From: Bythopirellula sp.
GTDB taxonomy: Bacteria; Planctomycetota; Planctomycetia; Pirellulales; Lacipirellulaceae
DNA: 50,765 nt
Assembly: GCA_028285205.1 (NCBI GenBank)
Contig: JANQQA010000129.1
Location: 1-50,765, forward strand
Direction of reading: 5' to 3'
The notes under the pieces were generated by a model. It ran no database searches. It had not been told where the DNA came from and saw only the letters and a list, made by a program, of their open reading frames with translations. Positions 19,629 through 30,047 of the stretch are shown piece by piece; positions within the stretch are counted from its first letter, which is position 1; each line of letters starts with the position of its first letter. The position numbers were made by a program, and so were the translations under genes.

Positions 19629-21083
19629 TCACCCCAGCACTGGACACGTATCAAACCACTCGCGCCCTTGCTGGAGCATCCATTCGCGGCACTCGTTGGG
19701 GCCCCAGAAGCCGGGGTCGTACATGAAAAGAGTCGGGCGGTCGGACGATTGCCAGGCGTTTAGGACGGGGTCGCAGATGCGCCAGGCGGCTTCCACTTCG
19801 TCGGCGCGGGCGAACAGGCTCGCGTCGCCCTCGAGCGCATCGAGTAGCAAGCGTTCGTAGGCTTCAGGCATGCTGCCACGAAACTCCTGCTGGTAATTGA
19901 AATTGAGGTCGGTCTGACGCATCTTCATCCCTGCGTCGGGCACCTTCGTCTGAAAGTGGAGTTGGATTCCTTCGGCCGGTTGCACTTGAACCACCAGGCG
20001 ATCCGCCTCGCCCAAGTCGCTGGGGCTGTCGTCGAATAGTCGGTGCGGTGGCGTTTTGAACTGAATCACAATCTGCGTGGTGCGACACGACATGCCTTTG
20101 CCGCTCCGCAAATAGAACGGCACGCCCTGCCAACGCCAGTTGTCGATCGCAAGTTTCAGCGCCGCGAACGTCGCGGTGCGGCTGGTGGGCTCGACGCCCT
20201 CGGACGCGGTGTACCCGCGGTACTGACCGCGGAAAGTGTCGCGTTTGAGAGACTCGTCGTCGAACGGACGAATCGCGTGCAGCACCTTCACTTTTTCGTT
20301 GCGGATCGCGTCGGCCTCGTACCGCACCGGCGCTTCCATCGCGGTGATCATCAGCAGCTGCAGCAGATGGTTTTGTATCATGTCGCGCATCACGCCTGCC
20401 GAATCGTAGTAGCCTGCGCGGCTACCGACCACGACCTCCTCGGCCACGGTAATCTGCACGTGGTCGATGTAGTTGCGATTCCAGATCGGTTCGAAAATCG
20501 TGTTGGCAAACCGTAGGACGAGCAAGTTCTGCACGGTCTCTTTGCCGAGGTAGTGATCGATGCGGTAGACCTGATGCTCGTCGAAGAACTCGTGGACGAA
20601 GTGATTGAGTTCCTGCGCCGAGGCCAGATCGGTGCCGAACGGTTTTTCTATCACGACGCGGCGGCAGTTGTCGCACTCGTCGGCGAGGCCCGCTTTGCCG
20701 AGATGCTCGATCGCCGGCTTGTAGAATCGCGGCGCCGTCGAAAGATAGTACAGCCGCTCGCACTGTTCGTCGCCTTCGAGCTGCTGGAGGAATTCGCGGA
20801 GCGAATCAAAGTCCTCAGACTTGCCAATGTCGCCGGCGTGGTAGTAGATCAGCTCTCTGAATTCGTCCCAGATCTTCTGTTCGAAGCGTTCGCCGACAAA
20901 CTTGGCGGTCGTCTCGGCCAGCGAGTCCCGCCACTGGTCGTGCGAGAACTTACTGCGCGAAAATCCAACGATTCGCGGCGGGTTCTTGAATCGCCCCTTA
21001 CGAAACAGTTGATACAGGGCGGGAATCAGCTTGCGGCTGGTGAGATCGCCGGAAGCGCCGAAGATGACGATGGTGGGGGACAT
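19629..21083 (-). CDS. zwf: Glucose-6-phosphate 1-dehydrogenase
   Basis: 484 residues, usual length. It oxidises glucose 6-phosphate to 6-phosphogluconolactone with NADP+, the entry of the oxidative pentose phosphate and Entner-Doudoroff routes. The dinucleotide motif GASGDL is at 9-14 and the active-site signature RIDHYLGKE at 174-182. EKPFG and the FYLRSGKGM block are also present. The stretch before the ATG has no good ribosome site; instead two copies of a 12-base repeat abut the start. It is the last metabolic gene in the minus-strand order gnd, SDR, zwf. A 6-phosphogluconolactonase gene is not present in the window. Confidence 0.96.
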   Translation of the reverse strand: MSPTIVIFGASGDLTSRKLIPALYQLFRKGRFKNPPRIVGFSRSKFSHDQWRDSLAETTAKFVGERFEQKIWDEFRELIYYHAGDIGKSEDFDSLREFLQQLEGDEQCERLYYLSTAPRFYKPAIEHLGKAGLADECDNCRRVVIEKPFGTDLASAQELNHFVHEFFDEHQVYRIDHYLGKETVQNLLVLRFANTIFEPIWNRNYIDHVQITVAEEVVVGSRAGYYDSAGVMRDMIQNHLLQLLMITAMEAPVRYEADAIRNEKVKVLHAIRPFDDESLKRDTFRGQYRGYTASEGVEPTSRTATFAALKLAIDNWRWQGVPFYLRSGKGMSCRTTQIVIQFKTPPHRLFDDSPSDLGEADRLVVQVQPAEGIQLHFQTKVPDAGMKMRQTDLNFNYQQEFRGSMPEAYERLLLDALEGDASLFARADEVEAAWRICDPVLNAWQSSDRPTLFMYDPGFWGPNECREWMLQQGREWFDTCPVLG

Positions 21084-21086
21084 GCA

Positions 21087-21119
21087 AGGAACTATAAACG
21101 ATAAACGAGGAACTATAAA
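21087..21119. repeat. Short direct repeat at the zwf start
   Basis: AGGAACTATAAA occurs at 21087-21098 and again at 21108-21119, 21 bases apart, separated by CGATAAACG. It directly precedes the zwf ATG (minus strand) and resembles T-rich extragenic phrases near 21205-21240 (TATCGTTCATC). Confidence 0.55.
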
Positions 21120-21231
21120 TGGTGTTCCGCGTCATTCCACCGCCGGCCGTTGAACGATGGACAGGTACGGCTGAAGGAATCTTGCCCCACGTTAATTGCT
21201 CAGGGCTTATCGTTCATCCTTCATCGTTTCA

Positions 21232-22008
21232 TCATATCGTCATCGACGTGAACCCGCCGTCGACGTAGATCGCTTCGCCGGTGATGAAACTGCCGGCGGT
21301 TTTGGAGAGCAGCAGCAGCGTGGCGCCGATGAGTTCCTCAGCTTCTCCGAAACGATCCATCGGGGTGTGACGCATGATGTCGGCGATGCGCTCTTCGCTG
21401 AGGATCTTGCGATTCTGCTCGGCGGGGAAGAAGCCGGGGCAGAGACAATTCACGCGGACGCCCTGAGTGGCGAACTCACGGGCTACGTTTTTGGTGAGAT
21501 TCAAAATGGCCGCCTTGCTGGCGGCGTAGGTGAAGACTTTTGAGAGCGGCAGGAAGCTGGTCACGCTGCCGATGTTGAGAATCGCTCCGCCCCCCGCGTC
21601 GATCATCGCCTTGCCAAACACCTGACAGGCGTAGTGCGTGCCGTTGAGGTTCGATTGGATGATCTTGTTGAACTCGTCCTCTTCGATGTCGAAGTAGGGA
21701 GTGGCTGAGTTGACGCCTGCGCCGTTGATCACCGCGTCGACACGTCCGTGCTCCACGAGGGTCTTGTCGCACAGCTCCTGGATCGATTGCTTGCTCATCG
21801 CATCGACGGCAGCAAACGACGCCTTGCCGCCCTTCGCTTCAATCGACGCGACGCGCGCATTGCCGCGTTCCTCGCTCCGCCCCGCAATCACCACGTGCGC
21901 CCCCGCCTGCGCGAGGCCCTCGGCCATCTCACCGCAGAGGACGCCCGTACCGCCAATAACCACGGCCACCTGGCCATTAAAGTTGAATAGTTTCTCTAGG
22001 TAAGACAT
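21232..22008 (-). CDS. SDR-family oxidoreductase, probably mannonate/uronate-type
   Basis: 258 residues, a classical short-chain dehydrogenase. The cofactor motif is [13 protein letters not shown], followed by NGAG, the catalytic Ser in NIGSVTSF, and Tyr/Lys in YAASK. The closing [20 protein letters not shown] and [10 protein letters not shown] are typical of gluconate 5-dehydrogenase and fructuronate/mannonate-type SDRs. Its position between gnd and zwf, with a KDG-kinase-like gene nearby, favours a sugar-acid substrate, but the exact one is inference. The ribosome site GGTGA lies at the end of an extragenic repeat that touches the start. Its first 34 codons are duplicated at 22676-22777. 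Confidence 0.9.
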   Translation of the reverse strand: MSYLEKLFNFNGQVAVVIGGTGVLCGEMAEGLAQAGAHVVIAGRSEERGNARVASIEAKGGKASFAAVDAMSKQSIQELCDKTLVEHGRVDAVINGAGVNSATPYFDIEEDEFNKIIQSNLNGTHYACQVFGKAMIDAGGGAILNIGSVTSFLPLSKVFTYAASKAAILNLTKNVAREFATQGVRVNCLCPGFFPAEQNRKILSEERIADIMRHTPMDRFGEAEELIGATLLLLSKTAGSFITGEAIYVDGGFTSMTI

Positions 22009-22015
22009 TAGATTT

Positions 22016-22087
22016 CACCACGGAGGACACGAAGGAACACAGAGAACTAGTAGCATACCTCCGTGCTACTCTGTGTCCTCTGTGGTG
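22016..22087. repeat. Extragenic inverted repeat next to the SDR start
   Basis: Left arm CACCACGGAGGACACGAAG (from 22016) and right arm CTCTGTGTCCTCTGTGGTG (22069-22087) are imperfect reverse complements. The CACAGAGGACACAGAG-type phrase is a frequent extragenic repeat in planctomycetes and other bacteria (recollection). It begins 8 bases from the SDR start codon. Confidence 0.7.
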
Positions 22088-22175
22088 GATAATTCAAAGT
22101 TCTTGGAGGATAGCTGTGAAGGTGAAAATTGTACCTACTGCGCTCAATGCTGTAACGAATGAAGTTTCCCACTCT

Positions 22176-22514
22176 CTATAGCCGACCGAGCACTTTTAGT
22201 ACTACCCACGTCCCTACACCACAAAAGACAAACGGCAATTGAATGGCATGGGCCATTGCAATTCGTCCCGCAGTTCGTTCCGAGCAAATGGACTCAATGA
22301 TCGGTTTCAACCCTAGAGCCGATAATGACAGAATGCCGCCGGTTACCCAACCAAATGCCATCAACACTTCTAGCCAATCTGGAACGTTTGGGGCTCTTGG
22401 CATTGTTCTGAGGAGAAAGAATGACAATGTTCCACAGAAGGCAGATATCAACAACGCAATTGTCGTGATAATCAGCAACTCCTTACGCCACGTTGAAGCA
22501 CCAGGCTCTCTCAT
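22176..22514 (-). CDS. Small integral membrane protein, family unknown
   Basis: 112 residues with three hydrophobic segments (roughly 13-35, 49-68 and 88-109) and a positively charged N-terminus, implying the N-terminus is inside. No motif is recognised. It lies between the SDR gene and the SDR/gnd fragments, in the cargo position of the second copy of the gnd-SDR junction. By that context it may be an accessory or immunity-type protein, which is inference. Confidence 0.6.
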   Translation of the reverse strand: MREPGASTWRKELLIITTIALLISAFCGTLSFFLLRTMPRAPNVPDWLEVLMAFGWVTGGILSLSALGLKPIIESICSERTAGRIAMAHAIQLPFVFCGVGTWVVLKVLGRL

Positions 22515-22550
22515 CCCCGCAACTCGGTATTGATCTTAGCTACTAACAGT

Positions 22551-22661
22551 TCAATCCGCTACCAAAGAATCTCTTTGCTCCTTCAGCCACTCTTCAGCAT
22601 CTACCACGTCATTTTGTTGCTTAATCCACTCAACAGCGTCATCGTAGGGATGCAAAGTCAT
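22551..22661 (-). CDS. 36-codon open frame with gnd-tail similarity
   Basis: Starts in an ATGA overlap with the stop of the SDR fragment and reads [18 protein letters not shown], then a second similar unit ending in [14 protein letters not shown]. The stretch 22571-22593 matches 22 of 24 bases of the gnd 3' end (23242-23265) with one mismatch and one single-base gap; gnd codes TEWLKERKS there. It may be a decayed piece of the gnd end rather than a working gene. Confidence 0.3.
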   Translation of the reverse strand: MTLHPYDDAVEWIKQQNDVVDAEEWLKEQRDSLVAD

Positions 22662-22777
22662 GGTTCATTCACTCTCTGCGCGAGACCCTCGGCCATCTCA
22701 CCGCAAAGGACGCCCGTGCCGCCAATGACAACAGCCACCTGGCCGTCGAAACTGAATAGTTTTTCTAGGTAGGACAT
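22658..22777 (-). pseudogene. 5' fragment of a second SDR gene
   Basis: The first 34 codons are a copy of the start of the intact SDR at 21907-22008: 89 of 102 bases match and 32 of 34 residues (Asn9 to Ser, Asn11 to Asp). After Gln34 the reading frame runs into unrelated sequence and stops at 22658. Nine of the eleven changed codons are synonymous. It lies just downstream of the SUKH gene, on the same strand as the intact SDR. Confidence 0.9.
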
Positions 22778-22798
22778 GCTTGATTCCACGAATTCGAT

Positions 22799-23212
22799 TT
22801 AATCATCACCGTTGATAGTTCGACTGACCGCCTCGCAGTATTGCTGAACCGTTTCATATCCTTCTTCTATGCCGACGGGATCATGGGACAAGAGATGCAC
22901 TGGCGACTCTTCGTCATCTGGGTCCACAATGTAGTAATTCCCACAGCCGTCTCCACCGATGGCCATATAGTCTCCCGGCTCGAACTCAGACCACTCTGTC
23001 TCTATGAACCATTCCTTGGAATCAGCCAATACCAAATTGGCTTGAAGAAACATTTCGGTCGTGAAGAAAATGTGACCAAATTTTCGCCACAGTTCGGATG
23101 CAGTTTCATCGCTGACTTCACTCTTACTCGGGAGCGAAAGCAGCCATGCACGAAAGTACTCCGGGAACGGACCTATCTCATCTTCAACGCTTTCAATTTC
23201 ACTTTCAGTCAC
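22799..23212 (-). CDS. SUKH superfamily (SMI1/KNR4) protein, short form
   Basis: 137 residues. The C-terminal block EFEPGDYMAIGGDGCGNYYI followed by a DPDDEESPVHLLSHDP stretch is typical of SMI1/KNR4 proteins. The start is a GTG at 23212 with only a weak GAAAG ribosome site; no better in-frame start exists, since the upstream frame runs into gnd. The N-terminal part is short, lacking some of the usual first helices. Such proteins usually protect against nuclease toxins; none is seen nearby. The stop of gnd lies 19 bases upstream, so it is probably co-transcribed with gnd. Confidence 0.8.
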   Translation of the reverse strand: MTESEIESVEDEIGPFPEYFRAWLLSLPSKSEVSDETASELWRKFGHIFFTTEMFLQANLVLADSKEWFIETEWSEFEPGDYMAIGGDGCGNYYIVDPDDEESPVHLLSHDPVGIEEGYETVQQYCEAVSRTINGDD

Positions 23213-23231
23213 TTCGACACTTTCAACGACA

Positions 23232-24671
<1,440 letters not shown>

Positions 24672-24953
24672 AACTACCTCGCAGAAAGAAAAAAGGGCTC
24701 AGCCAGAGTACGAGCCAAAGCATTCGGTTGGTAAACCCAAGATCATCCCCCGCCAGCGTCGCGGGGTCAATGGCTCGAGCGGAACGGTCGCGAGTTGCGC
24801 AGTGCGAAGTACCGATAAATCAGCACTGATCTCCAGCTTTGTGAAATTTCATCCCGTCATTAACGCGATGGACCGCAGCTCAGTGGACAACAGGTTTTAT
24901 TTGACTATCATCACAGGTTTACACACACCAGCACGCCAACAAGTGAGAAGACG

Positions 24954-26039
24954 ATGGCCGGCCTCGACATCAAACAGGACAACTGCGAACTCGATTTTTT
25001 GGCGCTGGGATCGCTCGTCAATCGGCTTGATCCGGGGACGATTCCGTTCCGTCGAGCGCGGTCCTTCGAGGTTCATGTCTCGGGCGGTGAGTACAACTGC
25101 GCGGCCAATCTGGCGAGTTGCTTTGGGCTGAAGACCGGCATCGCCACGGCGATGGTGAACTACGGCATTGGCGAACTCGTGCAGGCGCGTGTCCGTGAGA
25201 TGGGCGTGCGGCCTTTTTACAAGCACTTTGAGCACGACGGGGTGCGCGGTCCCAACATCGCTACCGTGTACAGCGATCGTGGGCACGGCGTGCGGGCGCC
25301 GGTCGTGTTCTACAATCGGGCCAACGAAGCCGGTGCGATGCTCAAGCCGGGCGACATCGATTGGCAGGCGATTCATGACAACGGCGTGCGCTGGTTTCAC
25401 TCGGGCGGTATCTACGCGGCACTCGGCGAACAGACGTCCGACTTGATTGTCGAGGGCATGAAAGCAGCCAAGGCGAATGGTGCGATTGCCTCGTTCGACT
25501 TGAACTATCGCGCGAAACTGTGGAAGACGTTGCCCGGTGGCGAGACCAAAGGCATCGACATGAATCGCGAGATTGCCGCCAACCTCGACGCGCTGATTGG
25601 CAACGAGGAAGACCTGCAGAAGGGCCTGGGTCTCGAGGGCCAAGACGTCGAGAAGTCTTCCAAGCTCGATCCGGAGGCGTTCTTTGGCATGATCGAAAAG
25701 GTGAAGGCAGAATTTCCAAACGTGAAGATGGTCGCGACGACGCTGCGCGAAGTGCACTCCACCAGCCGCCACAGTTGGAGTGCCGTGCTGTGGCTCGAGG
25801 GGGAACGCTTCACTGCCCCGACGCTTGAACTCGACGTCATCGACCGCATCGGCGGCGGCGATGGTTTTGCATCAGGGCTGATTTACGGCATGCTGGCGGG
25901 CGAAAAGCCGGAACAAGCGCTGCGATTGGGCTGGGCACACGGCGGACTGATGACCACGTTCACCGGTGACGTGTCGATGGCAACCTTGTCAGAAGTGGAA
26001 GCGCTCGCCGAAGGCGGAACAGCCCGCGTGCAACGCTAG
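24954..26039 (+). CDS. kdgK: PfkB-family sugar kinase, likely 2-keto-3-deoxygluconate kinase
   Basis: 361 residues. The ribokinase-fold start LDFLALGSLVNRLDPG and the substrate-contact region VHVSGGEYNCAANLA are followed by the C-terminal signature DRIGGGDGFASGLIYG, whose Asp303 is the catalytic base. KDG kinase phosphorylates 2-keto-3-deoxygluconate made from uronic acids or gluconate, feeding KDPG aldolase. The closest remembered relatives are planctomycete sugar kinases annotated as KdgK; fructokinase or ribokinase-like activity cannot be excluded. Its neighbours (gnd, sugar-acid SDR, zwf) fit a sugar-acid role. Confidence 0.8.
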   Translation: MAGLDIKQDNCELDFLALGSLVNRLDPGTIPFRRARSFEVHVSGGEYNCAANLASCFGLKTGIATAMVNYGIGELVQARVREMGVRPFYKHFEHDGVRGPNIATVYSDRGHGVRAPVVFYNRANEAGAMLKPGDIDWQAIHDNGVRWFHSGGIYAALGEQTSDLIVEGMKAAKANGAIASFDLNYRAKLWKTLPGGETKGIDMNREIAANLDALIGNEEDLQKGLGLEGQDVEKSSKLDPEAFFGMIEKVKAEFPNVKMVATTLREVHSTSRHSWSAVLWLEGERFTAPTLELDVIDRIGGGDGFASGLIYGMLAGEKPEQALRLGWAHGGLMTTFTGDVSMATLSEVEALAEGGTARVQR

Positions 26040-26367
26040 TTTCCGAAGCGAGGGCGAGGATGTCGCTCAATCCACTGCGGCACGGTACAATGGCTCCACA
26101 CCGATCTACTCCGATGATCCTCCGGTGTCGAGGCCATGGGGACGAGCTACAACGCGATCTTCCAGAGTGGTATACGGTGGCCGCGTCGCCACCCGCTCTC
26201 ACTCCCAACTGATGCGGAACTGGTGGTAGCTGTCGCCCTCCCTCCCGCGGCAAACGATCCGTTGGCGAACGCCTTCGGCATCAGCGAAGAGTCTGAACAC
26301 AGCGAAGTCTTCGCGCGTCATGACACCCATCAGGATGGTCGCCCATCTGTTCGGGCTGGAGCATTTC
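26040..26367. other. Intergenic region, no gene recognised
   Basis: 328 bases between the kinase stop and the preferred start of the LRR protein. Open frames on either strand lack recognisable products. It should hold the promoter of the LRR gene. Confidence 0.45.
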
Positions 26368-27339
26368 ATGGTTGCGCAGACTAAGTCACGCCGCGGCTAT
26401 GCCATCCTCAGGCGGTGCCTGCGCTTCAACCTGCGATTCCTATTGATCGCAGTTACTCTAGCGGCAGTTGCACTAGGCACTTGGATGCAACAGACTCGTC
26501 GGCAGAAAAGCACGGTCGAGCTTATCAAGACCCTTGGTGGTGAAGTTCACTACTCCTATGAGCTCGAGGAAGACGCCGAAGGTTTTCTGGTGCCTACGTC
26601 GCCGTTAGATCCGCCAGGGCCAAGCTGGATCCGCTCGCAGATGGGCATCGACTTCTTCGATTCGGTGGCTGCGGTTCGTCTCCGTTTGGGAGGGAATGCG
26701 AGCTCGGGTATTCCCTGGCCTAAAGAACTGGCAACTGGTCCCCCCATCTCGCCCTTGCGATCACGGTCGAGTTACACCAGCGCGATTCCCGCCATCCTCG
26801 CATTAACGGAACTGCGTACACTCGAACTATCCGGAATTGAAATCCGAGACGAAGACCTCTTGCAACTTCAGCATTTGACGAAACTCGAACAACTCGCTCT
26901 ATACTCGACAACTATCTCGCAAGAACGATTTGCGTACGTTGGCAAACTGACACAACTTGAAGCTCTGGATTTGTACGCCACCGGAATCTCTGATGACGGA
27001 ATGAGGCACCTAAAGAATCTAACGAAACTAACCTACTTGAGCCTCTGCGGAGAGGTCCATTCCGGTCAGGGCCTCAAGCATTTAACCAACATGCAAGAAC
27101 TACGAACGCTCGACTTGAGAAGGGTCAACATCACTGATGCTGACCTGGAGCCACTCGGTAAACTAACGAGCCTTGAGAACCTTTACCTAAGCAACACGCC
27201 GATCACGACATCGGGGCTAGTCTACTTATTCGATCTAAAGAAGTTGCGAATCCTGGATGTGAGTGGCTGCAATATCCCGACGGATCACTGGATTAAGCAG
27301 CTGGAACAAAGGAACCCAAAGATACTGATCAGTCGCTGA
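26368..27339 (+). CDS. Membrane-anchored leucine-rich-repeat protein
   Basis: 323 residues from the ATG at 26368, which has a GGAG site 6 bases upstream; in-frame ATGs at 26320 and 26335 are possible. A membrane helix (FNLRFLLIAVTLAAVALGTW) preceded by basic residues is the anchor type seen in many planctomycete proteins. From about residue 140 on there are six or so LRR units such as LTELRTLELSGIEIRDEDL, LTKLEQLALYSTTIS and LTSLENLYLSNTPITTSGL, the ribonuclease-inhibitor-like spacing of about 24 residues. It probably mediates protein contacts at the membrane. No partner domain is fused. Function unknown. Confidence 0.82.
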   Translation: MVAQTKSRRGYAILRRCLRFNLRFLLIAVTLAAVALGTWMQQTRRQKSTVELIKTLGGEVHYSYELEEDAEGFLVPTSPLDPPGPSWIRSQMGIDFFDSVAAVRLRLGGNASSGIPWPKELATGPPISPLRSRSSYTSAIPAILALTELRTLELSGIEIRDEDLLQLQHLTKLEQLALYSTTISQERFAYVGKLTQLEALDLYATGISDDGMRHLKNLTKLTYLSLCGEVHSGQGLKHLTNMQELRTLDLRRVNITDADLEPLGKLTSLENLYLSNTPITTSGLVYLFDLKKLRILDVSGCNIPTDHWIKQLEQRNPKILISR

Positions 27340-27492
27340 TTGCTGGTGTTGCGATTCTGTATCTAGCAGTAGAACTTGCCTATCGGTCTCCATGAGGGTT
27401 GGCTGCCCGACGCTAGCAAGTGAACTTCTCTTGACTGGGCAGGGGGGAACATCTATTTACGTCGGCTCCCGTTCACCCTTTCGAGGTTCGCG

Positions 27493-28143
27493 ATGCGAAA
27501 TTCTGCTCTCTTCGCCGCAATGGCGATTGTCTTGTTGGTGTCACTGCCTGCAACCGCCCAGCTTCAGCTGAATCCGTCGGGGCAGGTGGAACTACAGCAC
27601 ACGTCACCCGCATGGCAGACGATCTTGGCGGCAAAGGCGGGAGGAGAAACAAAAACGGCCAAGCGTCAGTTTGTCTTCCAATGCTCCATCGAACAAAAGC
27701 AGAACGAACTGCTGGATGCGCTTAACGTTAACAAGCCAAAATCTCAAAAAATCATCGCGATCGAAGACAAGCCTGCGAAGGTAGAGCAATTGAGCCAACG
27801 CCCGTTTGTCACCGGGGCGCTTGAAGTCGAACAGAAAACGACGGCCGGCGAAGCCTCGTATCAACCGGTTCTTACCGCACTAGAACATGGCAACTCGGTC
27901 GAGGTAACGATTAAATCGCTCGACCAAGAGCACGTGCAACTCGATGCGACGTTCGCGTTCACGCGTCTTGCGGAACCCGTCGAGGTTGCCGTCGGCGAGC
28001 GCAACACTCAGGCGGTGATGAATAACACCGTGTCGCAGCGGCTCGTGCGTAGCGTGAAACTTGGTGAAAAGTTCAACCTGGTGATCCCAGGTCTCGACGG
28101 CGAAAAGCCTACGGTCATCGAATACTCGATTGCCGAACTCTAG
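27493..28143 (+). CDS. Small secreted protein, family unknown
   Basis: 216 residues. A clear signal peptide (MRNSALFAAMAIVLLVSLPATAQ) is followed by a soluble beta-rich domain with no motif I recognise; the last third (SQRLVRSVKLGEKFNLVIPG) looks like a small strand-rich fold. A GAGG ribosome site sits 6 bases before the ATG. The stop overlaps the stop of the convergent metzincin gene by 4 bases. Confidence 0.7.
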   Translation: MRNSALFAAMAIVLLVSLPATAQLQLNPSGQVELQHTSPAWQTILAAKAGGETKTAKRQFVFQCSIEQKQNELLDALNVNKPKSQKIIAIEDKPAKVEQLSQRPFVTGALEVEQKTTAGEASYQPVLTALEHGNSVEVTIKSLDQEHVQLDATFAFTRLAEPVEVAVGERNTQAVMNNTVSQRLVRSVKLGEKFNLVIPGLDGEKPTVIEYSIAEL

Positions 28144-30047
28144 AGCTGGTCGTAGACCGGCAAGCTCAGCACGCGCTGTTCGATTTCTTCCAGCTGCGCG
28201 GGAATCGTCGTCTGCCCATCGACTTCGTACTGTTCTTTGAGCTGTTCGGCCGTCAGCCCCTCTTCCAGGCCGCGCAGCGTGGGCAGATAATCGTCGACGT
28301 AGAATTCCTCGGCCAACCTTTCGAGCGAAAGCTTGTCGGCCAACAATTGCTCTGCGAACACAATACCTGCGCGGTTGGCAGCCATATCGACGAAGCTAAA
28401 GCCGGTACCGCCCTGCGAGTCTCGCATCTCCTTTGCCAGCCCGGCGCTGACGGTCGCGGGTTTTCCAATTGCGACGTGAAGGTGAGCGGACACGAAGAAA
28501 TGCTTCGTCAAGTCGGCCCGCTCGCGCATCGTTGGCGAGCCAAGCACCTGTAGCCGCTTCGTTCGCGCTGCGTCCGGCTCCACTTCCTTGACGAATTTGC
28601 CGGTGCCAGGAAGTTGCCGCAGAGCGACCGTATCGTCGACGAAGATACCCAGCGCGAGCAACATCGCGCGCTTCGCATTGGTCGAGCGGAGTTGCTTCGC
28701 TGCGCGCGCGGCGTGTCGTACGTACAAGTTGGTCAATTCGTCACCGGAAATCGAATCGGCTTCTCCATCAACGTTGTCTTGCTGCGAACTGCGATTCTCT
28801 GCCAAAGCAACCAACTCTTCGAGAATCTTTTTCGTATCTCGCGTGATTGGAGTCGTCCTCGGCCGGCGCACCGCGACGGCTGCAGCGGGGACCGGATTCA
28901 GCTTCAGGATCTGCACGTACTGCCTGGCTGCGGGGTCTTCCGGCATCGCTTGCACGAGCACACCATAAATCTCATTGAGCCGATTTCTGGTCGGCTGCGA
29001 GATCCTGCGGATGTCGCGAGTTCCGTGCGTGCGGATCTCTTCGCCCATGATCGCAATAATCAGTGCGTTCACCGGATCGAACGTGATTCGCGATCCCACC
29101 GTTCGCTGTAGTCCGCGTGTGAGCTGTGGACGCATGACACTTTGCGGCTCGGGACTGTGCGACGCCCCCAGATAGTGGCCGAGCTCGTGGACAAGCAGCT
29201 CAAGTCTTTCTGCCTCGAGCAGATTCCGTGATCGCTCGCGAATCAAAATATGCGTATGCATCGGCCAACGAGTCACACCTAAATGGGACCTGCCGCGCGA
29301 TGCTTCGTACTGGCTACTGAAGCCGATGACCACTTCCGCGGGTTGAGGTTTGACTTCTCGTTCGAACTCACGCAGGGTGTGAACAAAGTGTTTCTGGTTT
29401 TCGTCGGAGTCCCAAGTGGTCACTTCGACAATATTGAGACGAATGCCACTTTGCTTTTCCAGGATTTTGGAAGCCTCAGCGATTCGCTTACGGAGCTTTG
29501 GTTCCCAGATTCTGCGATGGGTCGGCTCGTTTTCGTCGGCAAGAACTTTGACGTTGATCGTCACCGTCTCGGGCGGAGGCCCCAGACTACGCTCCAGATC
29601 TGCCGTGGGCTCCGGGTTAGGCTGCTCACCCAATCCAATCTGCTCTAGGTGCAGTCGTTTGCCATCCGGCAAATAGGAAAAGAAATAGGCGCTGGAGGGC
29701 TGCAGAAAGTAACGTTGACGTTGCAACCCCTCACCGAATACGACGCTCAACTGCCTTTGAAAGTACGCCGGGAGCGATTCGCCGGACGCGATGGTCATGG
29801 TTTCTGTCCGACCGTTCTGGCGATCCAGCTCAATCGTGATGGACTTGAGCGTGCGATTGGCCAGCACGACCACCTTGGCCTGAGTGGCTTGGACCGTCAC
29901 CAGAAAAAACAAGACAACACTGAAGCGAAATACGTCAGGCAAGTTTGAGACTCTTGCAGGGGCGAGGGTGGTCCGGTGGGTAGCTCTTATCTTAGTCGAG
30001 GAGCACGATTTGGGCGAGCATTCGCCATCAGACCGCTGGCCCTCCAC
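28140..30047 (-). CDS. Secreted zinc metalloprotease of the metzincin type
   Basis: 635 residues from a GTG at 30047 placed directly after the TGA of the SirB1-like gene (TGAGTG), which suggests coupled translation. A TTG at 29942 would give a neater signal peptide (LPDVFRFSVVLFFLVTVQATQA) and may be the real start. The zinc site HELGHYLGASH is at 287-297, with a Met-turn candidate SVM six residues later: the metzincin pattern HExxHxxGxxH. The first part is beta-rich and the last 280 residues are mostly helical with no recognised domain. It likely cuts proteins in the periplasm or outside. It is the third gene in a minus-strand set Nramp-like, SirB1-like, protease. Confidence 0.82.
   Translation of the reverse strand: MEGQRSDGECSPKSCSSTKIRATHRTTLAPARVSNLPDVFRFSVVLFFLVTVQATQAKVVVLANRTLKSITIELDRQNGRTETMTIASGESLPAYFQRQLSVVFGEGLQRQRYFLQPSSAYFFSYLPDGKRLHLEQIGLGEQPNPEPTADLERSLGPPPETVTINVKVLADENEPTHRRIWEPKLRKRIAEASKILEKQSGIRLNIVEVTTWDSDENQKHFVHTLREFEREVKPQPAEVVIGFSSQYEASRGRSHLGVTRWPMHTHILIRERSRNLLEAERLELLVHELGHYLGASHSPEPQSVMRPQLTRGLQRTVGSRITFDPVNALIIAIMGEEIRTHGTRDIRRISQPTRNRLNEIYGVLVQAMPEDPAARQYVQILKLNPVPAAAVAVRRPRTTPITRDTKKILEELVALAENRSSQQDNVDGEADSISGDELTNLYVRHAARAAKQLRSTNAKRAMLLALGIFVDDTVALRQLPGTGKFVKEVEPDAARTKRLQVLGSPTMRERADLTKHFFVSAHLHVAIGKPATVSAGLAKEMRDSQGGTGFSFVDMAANRAGIVFAEQLLADKLSLERLAEEFYVDDYLPTLRGLEEGLTAEQLKEQYEVDGQTTIPAQLEEIEQRVLSLPVYDQL

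Noticed and set aside
24897..25772. 291-codon frame antisense to the KDG-kinase-like gene
   Set aside because: It is a shadow of the kinase, whose PfkB signature is unmistakable.
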